Of a stretch of 64,000 bases of DNA, positions 1 through 7,596 are shown in pieces; within the stretch, counting starts at the first letter, position 1; every line of letters begins with the position of its first letter. Position numbers and translations under genes: made by a program. Location: the NCBI RefSeq assembly GCF_913774235.1, contig NZ_CAJYDW010000013.1, positions 104,367-168,366 on the forward strand, in the 5' to 3' direction. The notes beneath the pieces were generated by a model. It ran no database searches, was not told the origin of the DNA, and saw only the letters and a program-made list of their open reading frames with translations. Source of the stretch: an uncultured Pseudomonas sp. (GTDB lineage: Bacteria > Pseudomonadota > Gammaproteobacteria > Pseudomonadales > Pseudomonadaceae).

Positions 1-1119
1 CAGGCTGGTGACCAGGCTGTGGCATTCGGCGGCGTATTCCTCGTCTTCGTCTTCCGGGCCGACCACCCAGGCCTCGGCTTCGGGCATGGCGCTGATCACC
101 CCGCGCATGGCGCGGATGAAGGTCTTGACGTCCTTGATCGGCACCACCCGGCCGAGCAGCCCGACCACCGGCGGCACCCCTTCCGGGCGCCGCTCCAGGG
201 CGTCCTGCCACTGGGTGAGGCTGATGCCGTTGGGGATCACCCGACAGCGCGCCGGATCGGCGCCGTCCTGGATCTGCCGGCGGCGGTTGCCGTCGTAGAG
301 CGAGATGATCGGATCGGCCGCCTTGTAGGTGAGCAGGCCGATGCGCTCGAAGAAGCGAATCCATAGCCGACGGATATAGCTGACATCCACATCCAGCCCG
401 GTGCGCAGCGCCTCGTCCGGCCCCTCGGCGATCCACTTGGCCTGGGCCAGGTCGATCTTGCGCTCCTTGGTGTAGATGCCGTGCTCACTGAGCAGGAAAT
501 TACAGCCCCAGCGGCGCTGCAGGATGGCACCGAGCATGCCGGCGTAGCCGGTGGAGATGGAGTGGATCATCCGCGGCCGCGGCAGTCGGCGCGCGGCTTC
601 GGCCAGCATCAGTAGCGGTGCCTGCATGGCGCGCAGGGTCCAGAGATAGTCGACGAAGGAGGGATCGGTGCAGTAGCGCTCATAGCCGTCGGTGATGGCC
701 TCCCAGCTGGCGCGGCTGTACATGAAGTCTTCGAGGGTCACGGTGCCTTGGGCGAAGGCGTCCACCAGGGCGTCGCCCTGGGCGGCGCTGGGCTCGTCGG
801 GGTGGTGCAGGAAGGCATGCAGGTCACGCAGCAACTGCACCGGCGCCTGCCTTCTTGGGTTCTTGGGCGCCGCCTTGGGCACCCAGGAGCCGGCCAGGAA
901 GTGTTCCTCGATGTGCACCACGTTGGGCGGGATGGCGTAGTGGCGCTTCTCGTAGTTCTCGCGCTGGCCGCCGATGAAGAACACCGAGAAGGTCAGCTCC
1001 GGCAGACCGAGGATGAGCTGGTTGACCCAACTCGACACCCCACCGCGCACATAGGGCCAGGTGCCTTCCAGCAGCAGGCAGACATCGGGGGTGACGGTGG
1101 CGGCAGGGGCGTCTTTCAT
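1..1119 (-). CDS. pelF: PelF, Pel polysaccharide glycosyltransferase (partial, C-terminus missing)
   Basis: The frame is open from an ATG at 1119 to the window edge, giving 373 codons, so the C-terminal part of this roughly 500-residue family lies outside. The N-terminus reads CLLLEGTWPYVRGGVSSWV, the typical opening of PelF. PelF is a cytosolic GT4-type enzyme that polymerises Pel from a UDP-sugar and acts with the inner-membrane PelD-PelE-PelG complex. The start overlaps the pelE stop by four bases (ATGA), so translation is probably coupled. pelG would be expected next, beyond the left edge. Identification is firm from the N-terminal motif and from its place as the sixth gene of a complete pelA-F order. 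Confidence 0.93.
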   Translation of the reverse strand, partial: MKDAPAATVTPDVCLLLEGTWPYVRGGVSSWVNQLILGLPELTFSVFFIGGQRENYEKRHYAIPPNVVHIEEHFLAGSWVPKAAPKNPRRQAPVQLLRDLHAFLHHPDEPSAAQGDALVDAFAQGTVTLEDFMYSRASWEAITDGYERYCTDPSFVDYLWTLRAMQAPLLMLAEAARRLPRPRMIHSISTGYAGMLGAILQRRWGCNFLLSEHGIYTKERKIDLAQAKWIAEGPDEALRTGLDVDVSYIRRLWIRFFERIGLLTYKAADPIISLYDGNRRRQIQDGADPARCRVIPNGISLTQWQDALERRPEGVPPVVGLLGRVVPIKDVKTFIRAMRGVISAMPEAEAWVVGPEDEDEEYAAECHSLVTSL

Positions 1120-2105
1120 AACCAGTACTTCACCAGGGCGGCGAACGGCGGCCGCTTCTTCAGATCCGCCGGCAGGCTGTCGAGCAGCGCCGGGATGAGC
1201 GCGTAGTCACGCCGCAGGAAGGCGATCTCGGCGCGGAAGGGCGCCAGTTGGGCCGGCGGCACCCCGGCCGCCTCGGCGGCCTGGAAGAACTCCAGGGCCC
1301 GCTCGGGTTCGCCCTGTTCGAGGGCGATACGGCCGGCGAGGATGCGCAGTTCTTCGTTCTCTTCGCCGGCCAGCGCCAGTTCGACGTGCTCGCGGGCCTG
1401 GCCGAGCACGTGGCGCAGCACGCTGCCCTGGGCCAGGCCCAGATAGGCCAGCTCCCAGTAGCCACGGGCCAGGGTGCCGTGCAGTGCGGGCTGGCGCTCC
1501 GCCGGGGTGCTGGCCAATTCGCCGAGCTGGGTCTCGATGCGCTGGTTGATCTGGCTTTCTTGCTGGTCGAGCATCGAATAGGCGAGCAGCCGCACGTCGT
1601 CGGCTGGATCGCGCAGGGCCAGCTTGAGAATGGGGATGGCGTCGCGCCCCGGCATGCGGCGGGTGGCGAAGAGAGCGGTGAGGCGCTTGTCCGGGCTTGG
1701 CGCGTGGCGCAGCACATCCTGCAGGCCGCCGTCGCTGAACAGCATCTCCTCGCGGCGCTCCAGGGGGCGGAACGGCAGATTGGGCACGCTGCGCGCCTCC
1801 CAGGCGATCTCGCGTCTCTTGCGCGGCAGGTAGAGCGCCGGAAAGACCGCGGCGATCACCCCGGCCGCACCTACCAGGGGGATGAAGAAGGCCAGGGCGA
1901 AGAGGAACAGCGGACTCCAGGGTAGCGGACGCTGATAGCGCCGCGGCAGCAGCAGCCAGGCGCCGCCCGCCAGCAGGGCGCTGCCGGCGGCATGGGCGGC
2001 GGCGAAGGCCAGGGCCGCCGCCGCCACCGGCAGGTTGGCGAACAGCAGCGCCCAGCTGCTGGCCTCGAAGGCGAAGGCGCCGCTAAACAGCCACTTGCTG
2101 TTCAT
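1116..2105 (-). CDS. pelE: PelE, inner-membrane TPR protein of Pel export
   Basis: The product has 329 residues, the length I recall for PelE. Hydrophobic segments in roughly the first 110 residues, including an Ala/Leu-rich stretch and a second one ending in FFIPLVGAAGVIAAVF, are followed by a soluble alpha-helical region suited to TPR repeats. I chose ATG 2105 (MNSKWLF) because the upstream part of the frame lies inside pelD and is Ser/Cys/Arg-rich, like an out-of-frame shadow. It overlaps the pelD end by 23 bases and the pelF start by four. In the known system PelE sits in the inner membrane with PelD and PelG and helps recruit PelF. The sequence is divergent by nature, so the call rests on topology, length and context. 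Confidence 0.88.
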   Translation of the reverse strand: MNSKWLFSGAFAFEASSWALLFANLPVAAAALAFAAAHAAGSALLAGGAWLLLPRRYQRPLPWSPLFLFALAFFIPLVGAAGVIAAVFPALYLPRKRREIAWEARSVPNLPFRPLERREEMLFSDGGLQDVLRHAPSPDKRLTALFATRRMPGRDAIPILKLALRDPADDVRLLAYSMLDQQESQINQRIETQLGELASTPAERQPALHGTLARGYWELAYLGLAQGSVLRHVLGQAREHVELALAGEENEELRILAGRIALEQGEPERALEFFQAAEAAGVPPAQLAPFRAEIAFLRRDYALIPALLDSLPADLKKRPPFAALVKYWL

Positions 2106-3456
2106 GCAGGCCACACTCGTTGAACAGGAAGACGCGCAGCTCCTGGGCGCGGGTCTTGGGCAGCAGCTCGTGTTCGTGGCTGCGTACGCCAAGGCTTTCC
2201 AGGGTGCTGTCCTGGCCGTAGCGCTCCGCCAGCAGCTGGCGCAGGCGCCGGCGATAGCCTTCCAGTCCGTCGGACGAGGTCAGCGGCAGCAGGACCAGCA
2301 GGCAGGGGTGGCCGGCCTGGTTGGTCAGGCGCAGCTGCAGGTCGAGACCGCGGCGACTGCCTTCCAACAGCGCCAGGGCCCGTTCGCCGCCGTCGGCCTC
2401 GGTCATCTCGAAGCAGAACAGACAGGCGGGCAGGGCGTGCTGCTGGGCGTCGCGCAGTGAGCGCTTGAGGTGCTGGGAGAACTGCTGGGCGTCGTCATCG
2501 GCCAGAGTCAGGGCCTGGGGGTCGCTGCCCAGCAGGTCGGCGATGTGACCGGCGAGGATGGTCAGCAGGTTGAGGGTGCGTTCGTTGAAGGAGAAGAAGG
2601 GCATCTGCTCGATGGCGAGGATCGCCAGCAGTCGCTCTTCGGTATCCAGCAGCGGCACGCAGGCCTGCAAGGCCGAATGCTGGGTCTCGCCGCGTTCGAG
2701 CAGGGCCTGGCGGATGCTGAGGGTCTCGCCGCGTTGCAGCGTCAGGCGCACCAGCAGGTCGTCGGGGTCGAGGCCGGGCATCTCGCCCTGGCTGGCCAGG
2801 GCGCGGCGATCCACCGTGCCATCCGCCGCCACCCGATACAGGCCCGCTACCCGCAGCGAGCCGTATTGGGTCAGCAGGCCGACGATGGGCTCGGCCAGCG
2901 CCTGCAGGGCATCCTGCTCGCGAGGCACCTCGCGCAGCTGGCGGCGCAGGTCGAGCAAGGAGCTGCGCAGGCTGAGGTCGTTGCCGGCGACACGTTGCTC
3001 CAGGCGATCGTGGGAGATGCGCAGCAGGTGGTGGGCGCGGGTGAATTCGTCCAGGCGCAGCTGACGGTAGTCGTTGGCCAGGTCCAGGCGCTCCAGGCGC
3101 CGATCCCAGATGTCACGGAATTCGCCCACCAGCATGGCTGACAGCAGCACGCCGACGATGAAGGACGGCGGGATCTCCGCATAGGCCGGATAGCCCTGGT
3201 AGTGCAGATAGAGCAGCGCCGCCACCAGCAGCGCGGCGCTCACCAGGCCGCGCATGAAGCCATAGCGCACGCCCATGAGGATCGGTGCGAACACCACCCA
3301 GGGAAAGGCCAGGTCGACCATGAGCGGATCGTTCGGCACCAGCCAAAAACCCAGGCCCAGGGCGGCCGCCGTGACCAGCAGGGTCTCCACCCAGGACAGG
3401 CGGCCACTGGCGCGGGGCGCCAGGGTGAAGTCCTTGTGGACGGATTGCAGGGCCAT
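2083..3456 (-). CDS. pelD: PelD, inner-membrane c-di-GMP receptor
   Basis: The product has 457 residues. About four N-terminal membrane segments (residues 25-100) are followed by a coiled linker, a GAF domain and a degenerate GGDEF domain. An RGLD stretch at R369-D372 matches the RxxD inhibitory-site motif that binds c-di-GMP in PelD, and R404 lies at the distance expected for the additional contacting arginine. PelD controls Pel synthesis after translation when c-di-GMP binds. The start codon overlaps the pelC stop by one base (TGATG). The residue matches are read from the sequence; the binding role is family knowledge. Confidence 0.92.
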   Translation of the reverse strand: MALQSVHKDFTLAPRASGRLSWVETLLVTAAALGLGFWLVPNDPLMVDLAFPWVVFAPILMGVRYGFMRGLVSAALLVAALLYLHYQGYPAYAEIPPSFIVGVLLSAMLVGEFRDIWDRRLERLDLANDYRQLRLDEFTRAHHLLRISHDRLEQRVAGNDLSLRSSLLDLRRQLREVPREQDALQALAEPIVGLLTQYGSLRVAGLYRVAADGTVDRRALASQGEMPGLDPDDLLVRLTLQRGETLSIRQALLERGETQHSALQACVPLLDTEERLLAILAIEQMPFFSFNERTLNLLTILAGHIADLLGSDPQALTLADDDAQQFSQHLKRSLRDAQQHALPACLFCFEMTEADGGERALALLEGSRRGLDLQLRLTNQAGHPCLLVLLPLTSSDGLEGYRRRLRQLLAERYGQDSTLESLGVRSHEHELLPKTRAQELRVFLFNECGLHEQQVAV

Positions 3457-3971
3457 CAGCGCAGCTGCAGCTCTTGGGCCGTACCACGCAGGACCTTCTG
3501 CGCGGTGGCGGCCAGGCTCTCCCGCGACCAGCCGGAGCGGGCGCCGCTGTTGCTCCAGAGCACCTTGCCGCTGGCGGGATCCACCACCTGCAGGGTTACG
3601 CCCACGGCGGGCTCACCGTCCAGACCGTTCTTGTATTGCCACTCGTCGACGCTGCCGGTGAGCACGTATTGCAGATTCTGCTGGCGCGCCCAGTCCAGTG
3701 CCGCGCGCTGGCGGGCCTTCTCGTCGTCAGTGGGATTGCCGCCCTGGCTGTCGTCGTAGACCTGCGGACGGATGCCACGCTCGCCGAGCACGCTGACCAG
3801 GATCTGCGCCGCGCGATCGCCGGCCATGGGCGCCTGGGCGTAGTTGGCCAGGGGCACCAGGCCCCAGCGCGCGTCCTTGGGCAACGCTTCGCCGCTGGGG
3901 CGGGTGAAGCTCGAACAGCCGACCAGGAGCACGGTGGCGACACTGGCGGCGAGCAGGCGGGTGATGTTCAT
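3456..3971 (-). CDS. pelC: PelC, outer-membrane lipoprotein of Pel export
   Basis: The product has 171 residues, with a lipoprotein signal MNITRLLAASVATVLLVGC; the lipobox LVGC places the lipidated cysteine at residue 19. ATG 3971 was chosen because the signal peptide starts there; the longer frame upstream runs into pelB. PelC forms a periplasmic dodecameric ring that funnels the polymer to the PelB barrel. The mature part contains the mixed alpha/beta pattern with YVLTGSVDEWQYKNGLDGEP, consistent with the family. It sits 22 bases after pelB and overlaps pelD by one base. Confidence 0.92.
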   Translation of the reverse strand: MNITRLLAASVATVLLVGCSSFTRPSGEALPKDARWGLVPLANYAQAPMAGDRAAQILVSVLGERGIRPQVYDDSQGGNPTDDEKARQRAALDWARQQNLQYVLTGSVDEWQYKNGLDGEPAVGVTLQVVDPASGKVLWSNSGARSGWSRESLAATAQKVLRGTAQELQLR

Positions 3972-3993
3972 GAAGTCTCTCCGTGGAGGCGGC

Positions 3994-6900
3994 CTAGCGA
4001 CCGATTCGATTGCTGTACTGAATGCCCAGGGTGCTGCCGGCCTGGCCGCCGCTGCCCTGGGGGGCGGACTGGTAGCCGGCGGTGAACGCCAGTTCGTCGT
4101 CGCCGAGCACTGCCATGCCCAGGCCGACATTCAAACCGTAGTTGAATTCGCGCTCGGTCCACTGCCAGCCGACCAGGGTATCCACCAGCCAGGTGTATTG
4201 GGGATGGGTGCGGTTGAGCGAACCGGGAATGCCGCGGCGCCAGCTGCTGCCGACGTAGAGCTGGCCGTAGCGATCCTGCAGCAGCTGGGTACCGCCCAGG
4301 GCTTGCAGGTCCGCGGCGGTGATCTCGCCGTTCTCGCCACTACCGACCAGGGGCTGCAGGTAGCGGGTGACGCTGTCGGGCAGGGTGCTGCGCGCTTGGT
4401 TCTGCTGGTAGGTCACGCCGCTGCGCACCTGCCAGGTCGGACCTTCGAAGAAGATCATATGGCTCAATTCCAGGTTGAAGGCGAAGCCGCTACCCAGGTC
4501 GTCGCCATCGCGACTGGAATAGCGGTTGTGGGCGACGCGCCAGCTCAACTGGTCCCGCGGGGTGATATTGTGGCGACCGGCCAGGCTCGCGCTGTCGCGC
4601 CGCCCCAGGGCGCGCAGGTAGCCGCTCTCGTCCGGTTGCCGATGCCAGTCCAGCGCCGCCTCGATCTCGGTGTTGCCATCGAGGCGCCAGGTGCGGGCGA
4701 CGCCCAGGCCCAGGCGATTGCTGTCCGAGCGCTGGCTGGCGTCGACGGTGGTTTCCAGACCGCCGTCGGCCAGATTCTTCAGCACCTTGAGCAGCATCTG
4801 GTGTTCGTTGCCCAGGGCATCGGACTTGAGGCCGTTGCTCTCCACGCGATTCTGCTTGAGCTGGACGTCGGCGTAGACGTCGTCGCTGAGTCGCCGCGCC
4901 GCGCGGACCTCGGTGCCCTGTTCGACCAGCCCGCCATAGTCGCGTCTTTCCCAGCCTGCCTGGACCCCATTTGGGGTGCGTTCGGCCTGCTCGGTGGCCT
5001 GGCGCAGCAACTGCCGCTGGATGACCTCCGGTGGTTCGTCACCGGCCGCCGTCAGGGCCGCCGCCTGGGCATCGCCGGCGTGGCCGAGGCGCTGCAGCAC
5101 CTCGACCCGTTGCGCCGGGTCCAGGTCGCCCGCTGCCAGCAGCTTCTCCAGTTCGCCGCGATTCTGCCGGCGCAGGACCTCCTGCAACTGCTCGTACTGG
5201 CGAATCTTCAGGCCACGACTCTTGGCCCAGGCCAGCCACTCGCCCTTGAGGCCGTCGTCGTTGTTCTGGCTGAGGGCGTCGAGCCACTGGTCGAACCACA
5301 GCTGCAGCATGCTCGGCGAGCCGTCCTGCCAGGCGCGGGCCTGGGCCAGCGCCGCCTGGGGACCGCGCAGACTGCTCAGCAGGCGCAGGTAGGTGGCGTA
5401 GCGTTCGGGGGTAGCCGGCAACTCGTCGCCTGCCAGGTGCGGCGTGACCACCTTGCGCAGGCGCAGCGCGGCATCCTGGTGACCGGCGGCGTCCAGGGCG
5501 TCGGCATAGGCGGCCTGAATCAGCCAGTCCTGGGCATGGGCGTCCAGATAGCGGCGATACCAGCCAAGGGCTTCCTCCGCCTGGCCCAGCAGCACCAGGC
5601 CACCGCCGAAGGGCAGCCAGAGCACCTCACTGTCCCGCGCGCGGCCTTTCCAGTCGCGCAGCAGGGCGGCCAGTTCGACCTGGCGATTCTGGTCGATGAG
5701 CAACCACAGCAGCCGCTCGCGGAATCTGTCGTCGTCCGGGAAGCGTTCGAGGGCCTGCCGATAGCCGGCTTCGGCTTGGGCAATGCGCCCTCGTTGAAAG
5801 TCGAGGCCCGCGCGTGCCAGCCAGACCGCGGGATTGTTGGCCGAGGCCGGTTCGCGGTTGGCACTGGCCAGCAGGCGTTCCAGGGCCGCACTGTCCTTGA
5901 GCTGCTCGGCCCATTGCAGGGCCTGGGTCAGCAGATTCTGGTCCTTGCGCCTTTCCCAACTCTTTTCCAGCAGGGCGAGGGCTTTCTGCGGTGCCGTGCG
6001 TTGGTAGAGTTGCAGCAGCCGATCCTCGTCCGTGCCGCTCAGCCCCTTGCTGCCTGCCGCCAGGCGTTCGAGCGCCTGTTGCGCTTCGCCATCGCGCTCC
6101 AACTCCCAGGCCAGATCCGCGCGCAGCCGCCAATAGTCGTCGCCTTGTCGCTGTTTGGCCGGCATGCGTTCGAGCAGGGCCCAGGCCTCTTCCGGCTTGA
6201 AGATCTGCAGCAGGGCCTGTACCCAGGCCAGGTATTCCTCGGTGCTCAAGGGGAAGCGCTTGCTGAACGCGGCCCACTGCGCAGCCGCGGCCTCGCCCTG
6301 TTCGGTCCGGCCAAGCAATTGTTGCAGGCGCTCCCAGGCCAGGCGCTGCTTCGGCTGGCGCTTGAGATAGCCGCGCAACCAACGCTCCTCGGCCTCGGGA
6401 TCGCCGAGGGATTCGTAGGCGAACACCAGGGAGTCCAGTTCGGTCTTGTCCAGCTGGCGCTGCTGGGAGGCATCGCCCAGCAACGCCACCACGGCATCGA
6501 AACGGAACGCGCGGGCGGCCAGCTTCCACGCATGGTCGCGGCGGGCGGGATCGTCGTGGCGGGCGAGCAGGCGCAGCCAGAGGTCGAGCGCCTCGTCCAT
6601 GTGCTCGGTCCATTCGCCCAACTGGGCCATCTGCGCCAGCAATTCCTCGTCGTCCGGCCGCAGCGCCAGCAATAGCTGGCCTTCGCTCCAGGCGCTCTGG
6701 GTATCGCCCCGGGCCAGGGCCAGGCGATAGGCGGCTTCCAATGCGGCCGGGTCGTCCGGGCGCCAGGCGCGCCATTGCTCGATGAGCCGTTGTGCCAGGT
6801 CCAGGCGGCCGCTGCCCTGGGCCGCGGCGACCCCGGCCTGCAACCAGGCCAGGCCACCGGCGTCGGGTTGCAGGCGCGGCAGTTCCTGCTCCAGCAGGGC

Positions 6901-7596
6901 GGCGGCTTCGTCACCCTTGCCGGCGGCCAGCCAGGCGTCGAAGGCCTGGTGCCGGTAACCCTGACGCTGCTCGGCCGAACCGCTGAGGTCGGCCAGGCGC
7001 AGATAGAGACGCGCGGCGTCCTGCTGCCTCCCGCCGGCCAGGCTCCAACGCGCCGCCTGTTCCAGCCACTGCCGGCGCCGCGGCGGATCGCGCCGGGCCA
7101 GCTCGACGTAACGCTGGGCGGCGGTGCCTGGATCGCCCAGCTGCAGGGCACGTTCGGCCACCCGCTGTAGCTGGGGCGTGCTCAGGCTCGCCACGTCCAG
7201 GGCACTCAGGCGCTGCGCCAGGCGTTCGCGATCGGCGTCGGCCAGACCCGCTGGGCGGGCTTCCGCCTGCAGGATGTCCAGTTCCAGGGTATAGAAGGGC
7301 GTCGACGCCAGGGAGCGTGGCAGCAGCTCCAACTGGTGCCGCGCCTCGTCGACCCGGCCGAGAGCGATCAGCTGGTCGATCAGCTTCATGCGCAGCGCCG
7401 TGTCCTCGGGCGTCGCCTTGAGCAGCACCTGGGCATAGCTGATGGAGACCTGGTCGGCCGGCTCTTCGCCAGGCATGAAGACGTCCTTGCCGTGGAAGGT
7501 CAGCACCAGCACCAGGGCGGTGCTGAGCGTGATCCACAACAGGGTCCAGCCACTCAGCAGACGGGTTTTCTTAGCCGCAGACGATCTCACCGTCAC
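3994..7596 (-). CDS. pelB: PelB, TPR scaffold and outer-membrane beta-barrel
   Basis: The product has 1200 residues, close to the roughly 1190 of known PelB. An N-terminal membrane anchor (residues 13-34) is followed by a long series of helical TPR-like repeats to about residue 880. The C-terminal region is rich in alternating aromatic and polar residues and ends in a strand suited to an outer-membrane barrel (SNRIGR). The TPR part binds PelA, and the barrel is the Pel exit port. A GTG at 7596 is used as the start, inside the pelA 3' end (26-base overlap); a second in-frame GTG at 7590 is possible. Confidence 0.92.
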   Translation of the reverse strand: MTVRSSAAKKTRLLSGWTLLWITLSTALVLVLTFHGKDVFMPGEEPADQVSISYAQVLLKATPEDTALRMKLIDQLIALGRVDEARHQLELLPRSLASTPFYTLELDILQAEARPAGLADADRERLAQRLSALDVASLSTPQLQRVAERALQLGDPGTAAQRYVELARRDPPRRRQWLEQAARWSLAGGRQQDAARLYLRLADLSGSAEQRQGYRHQAFDAWLAAGKGDEAAALLEQELPRLQPDAGGLAWLQAGVAAAQGSGRLDLAQRLIEQWRAWRPDDPAALEAAYRLALARGDTQSAWSEGQLLLALRPDDEELLAQMAQLGEWTEHMDEALDLWLRLLARHDDPARRDHAWKLAARAFRFDAVVALLGDASQQRQLDKTELDSLVFAYESLGDPEAEERWLRGYLKRQPKQRLAWERLQQLLGRTEQGEAAAAQWAAFSKRFPLSTEEYLAWVQALLQIFKPEEAWALLERMPAKQRQGDDYWRLRADLAWELERDGEAQQALERLAAGSKGLSGTDEDRLLQLYQRTAPQKALALLEKSWERRKDQNLLTQALQWAEQLKDSAALERLLASANREPASANNPAVWLARAGLDFQRGRIAQAEAGYRQALERFPDDDRFRERLLWLLIDQNRQVELAALLRDWKGRARDSEVLWLPFGGGLVLLGQAEEALGWYRRYLDAHAQDWLIQAAYADALDAAGHQDAALRLRKVVTPHLAGDELPATPERYATYLRLLSSLRGPQAALAQARAWQDGSPSMLQLWFDQWLDALSQNNDDGLKGEWLAWAKSRGLKIRQYEQLQEVLRRQNRGELEKLLAAGDLDPAQRVEVLQRLGHAGDAQAAALTAAGDEPPEVIQRQLLRQATEQAERTPNGVQAGWERRDYGGLVEQGTEVRAARRLSDDVYADVQLKQNRVESNGLKSDALGNEHQMLLKVLKNLADGGLETTVDASQRSDSNRLGLGVARTWRLDGNTEIEAALDWHRQPDESGYLRALGRRDSASLAGRHNITPRDQLSWRVAHNRYSSRDGDDLGSGFAFNLELSHMIFFEGPTWQVRSGVTYQQNQARSTLPDSVTRYLQPLVGSGENGEITAADLQALGGTQLLQDRYGQLYVGSSWRRGIPGSLNRTHPQYTWLVDTLVGWQWTEREFNYGLNVGLGMAVLGDDELAFTAGYQSAPQGSGGQAGSTLGIQYSNRIGR

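Noticed and set aside
3844..6675. Long plus-strand ORF of 943 codons opposite pelB
   Set aside because: It is a mirror frame of pelB in high-GC DNA, rich in Gln, Ala and Gly with no domain. The minus-strand reading has clear PelB features.
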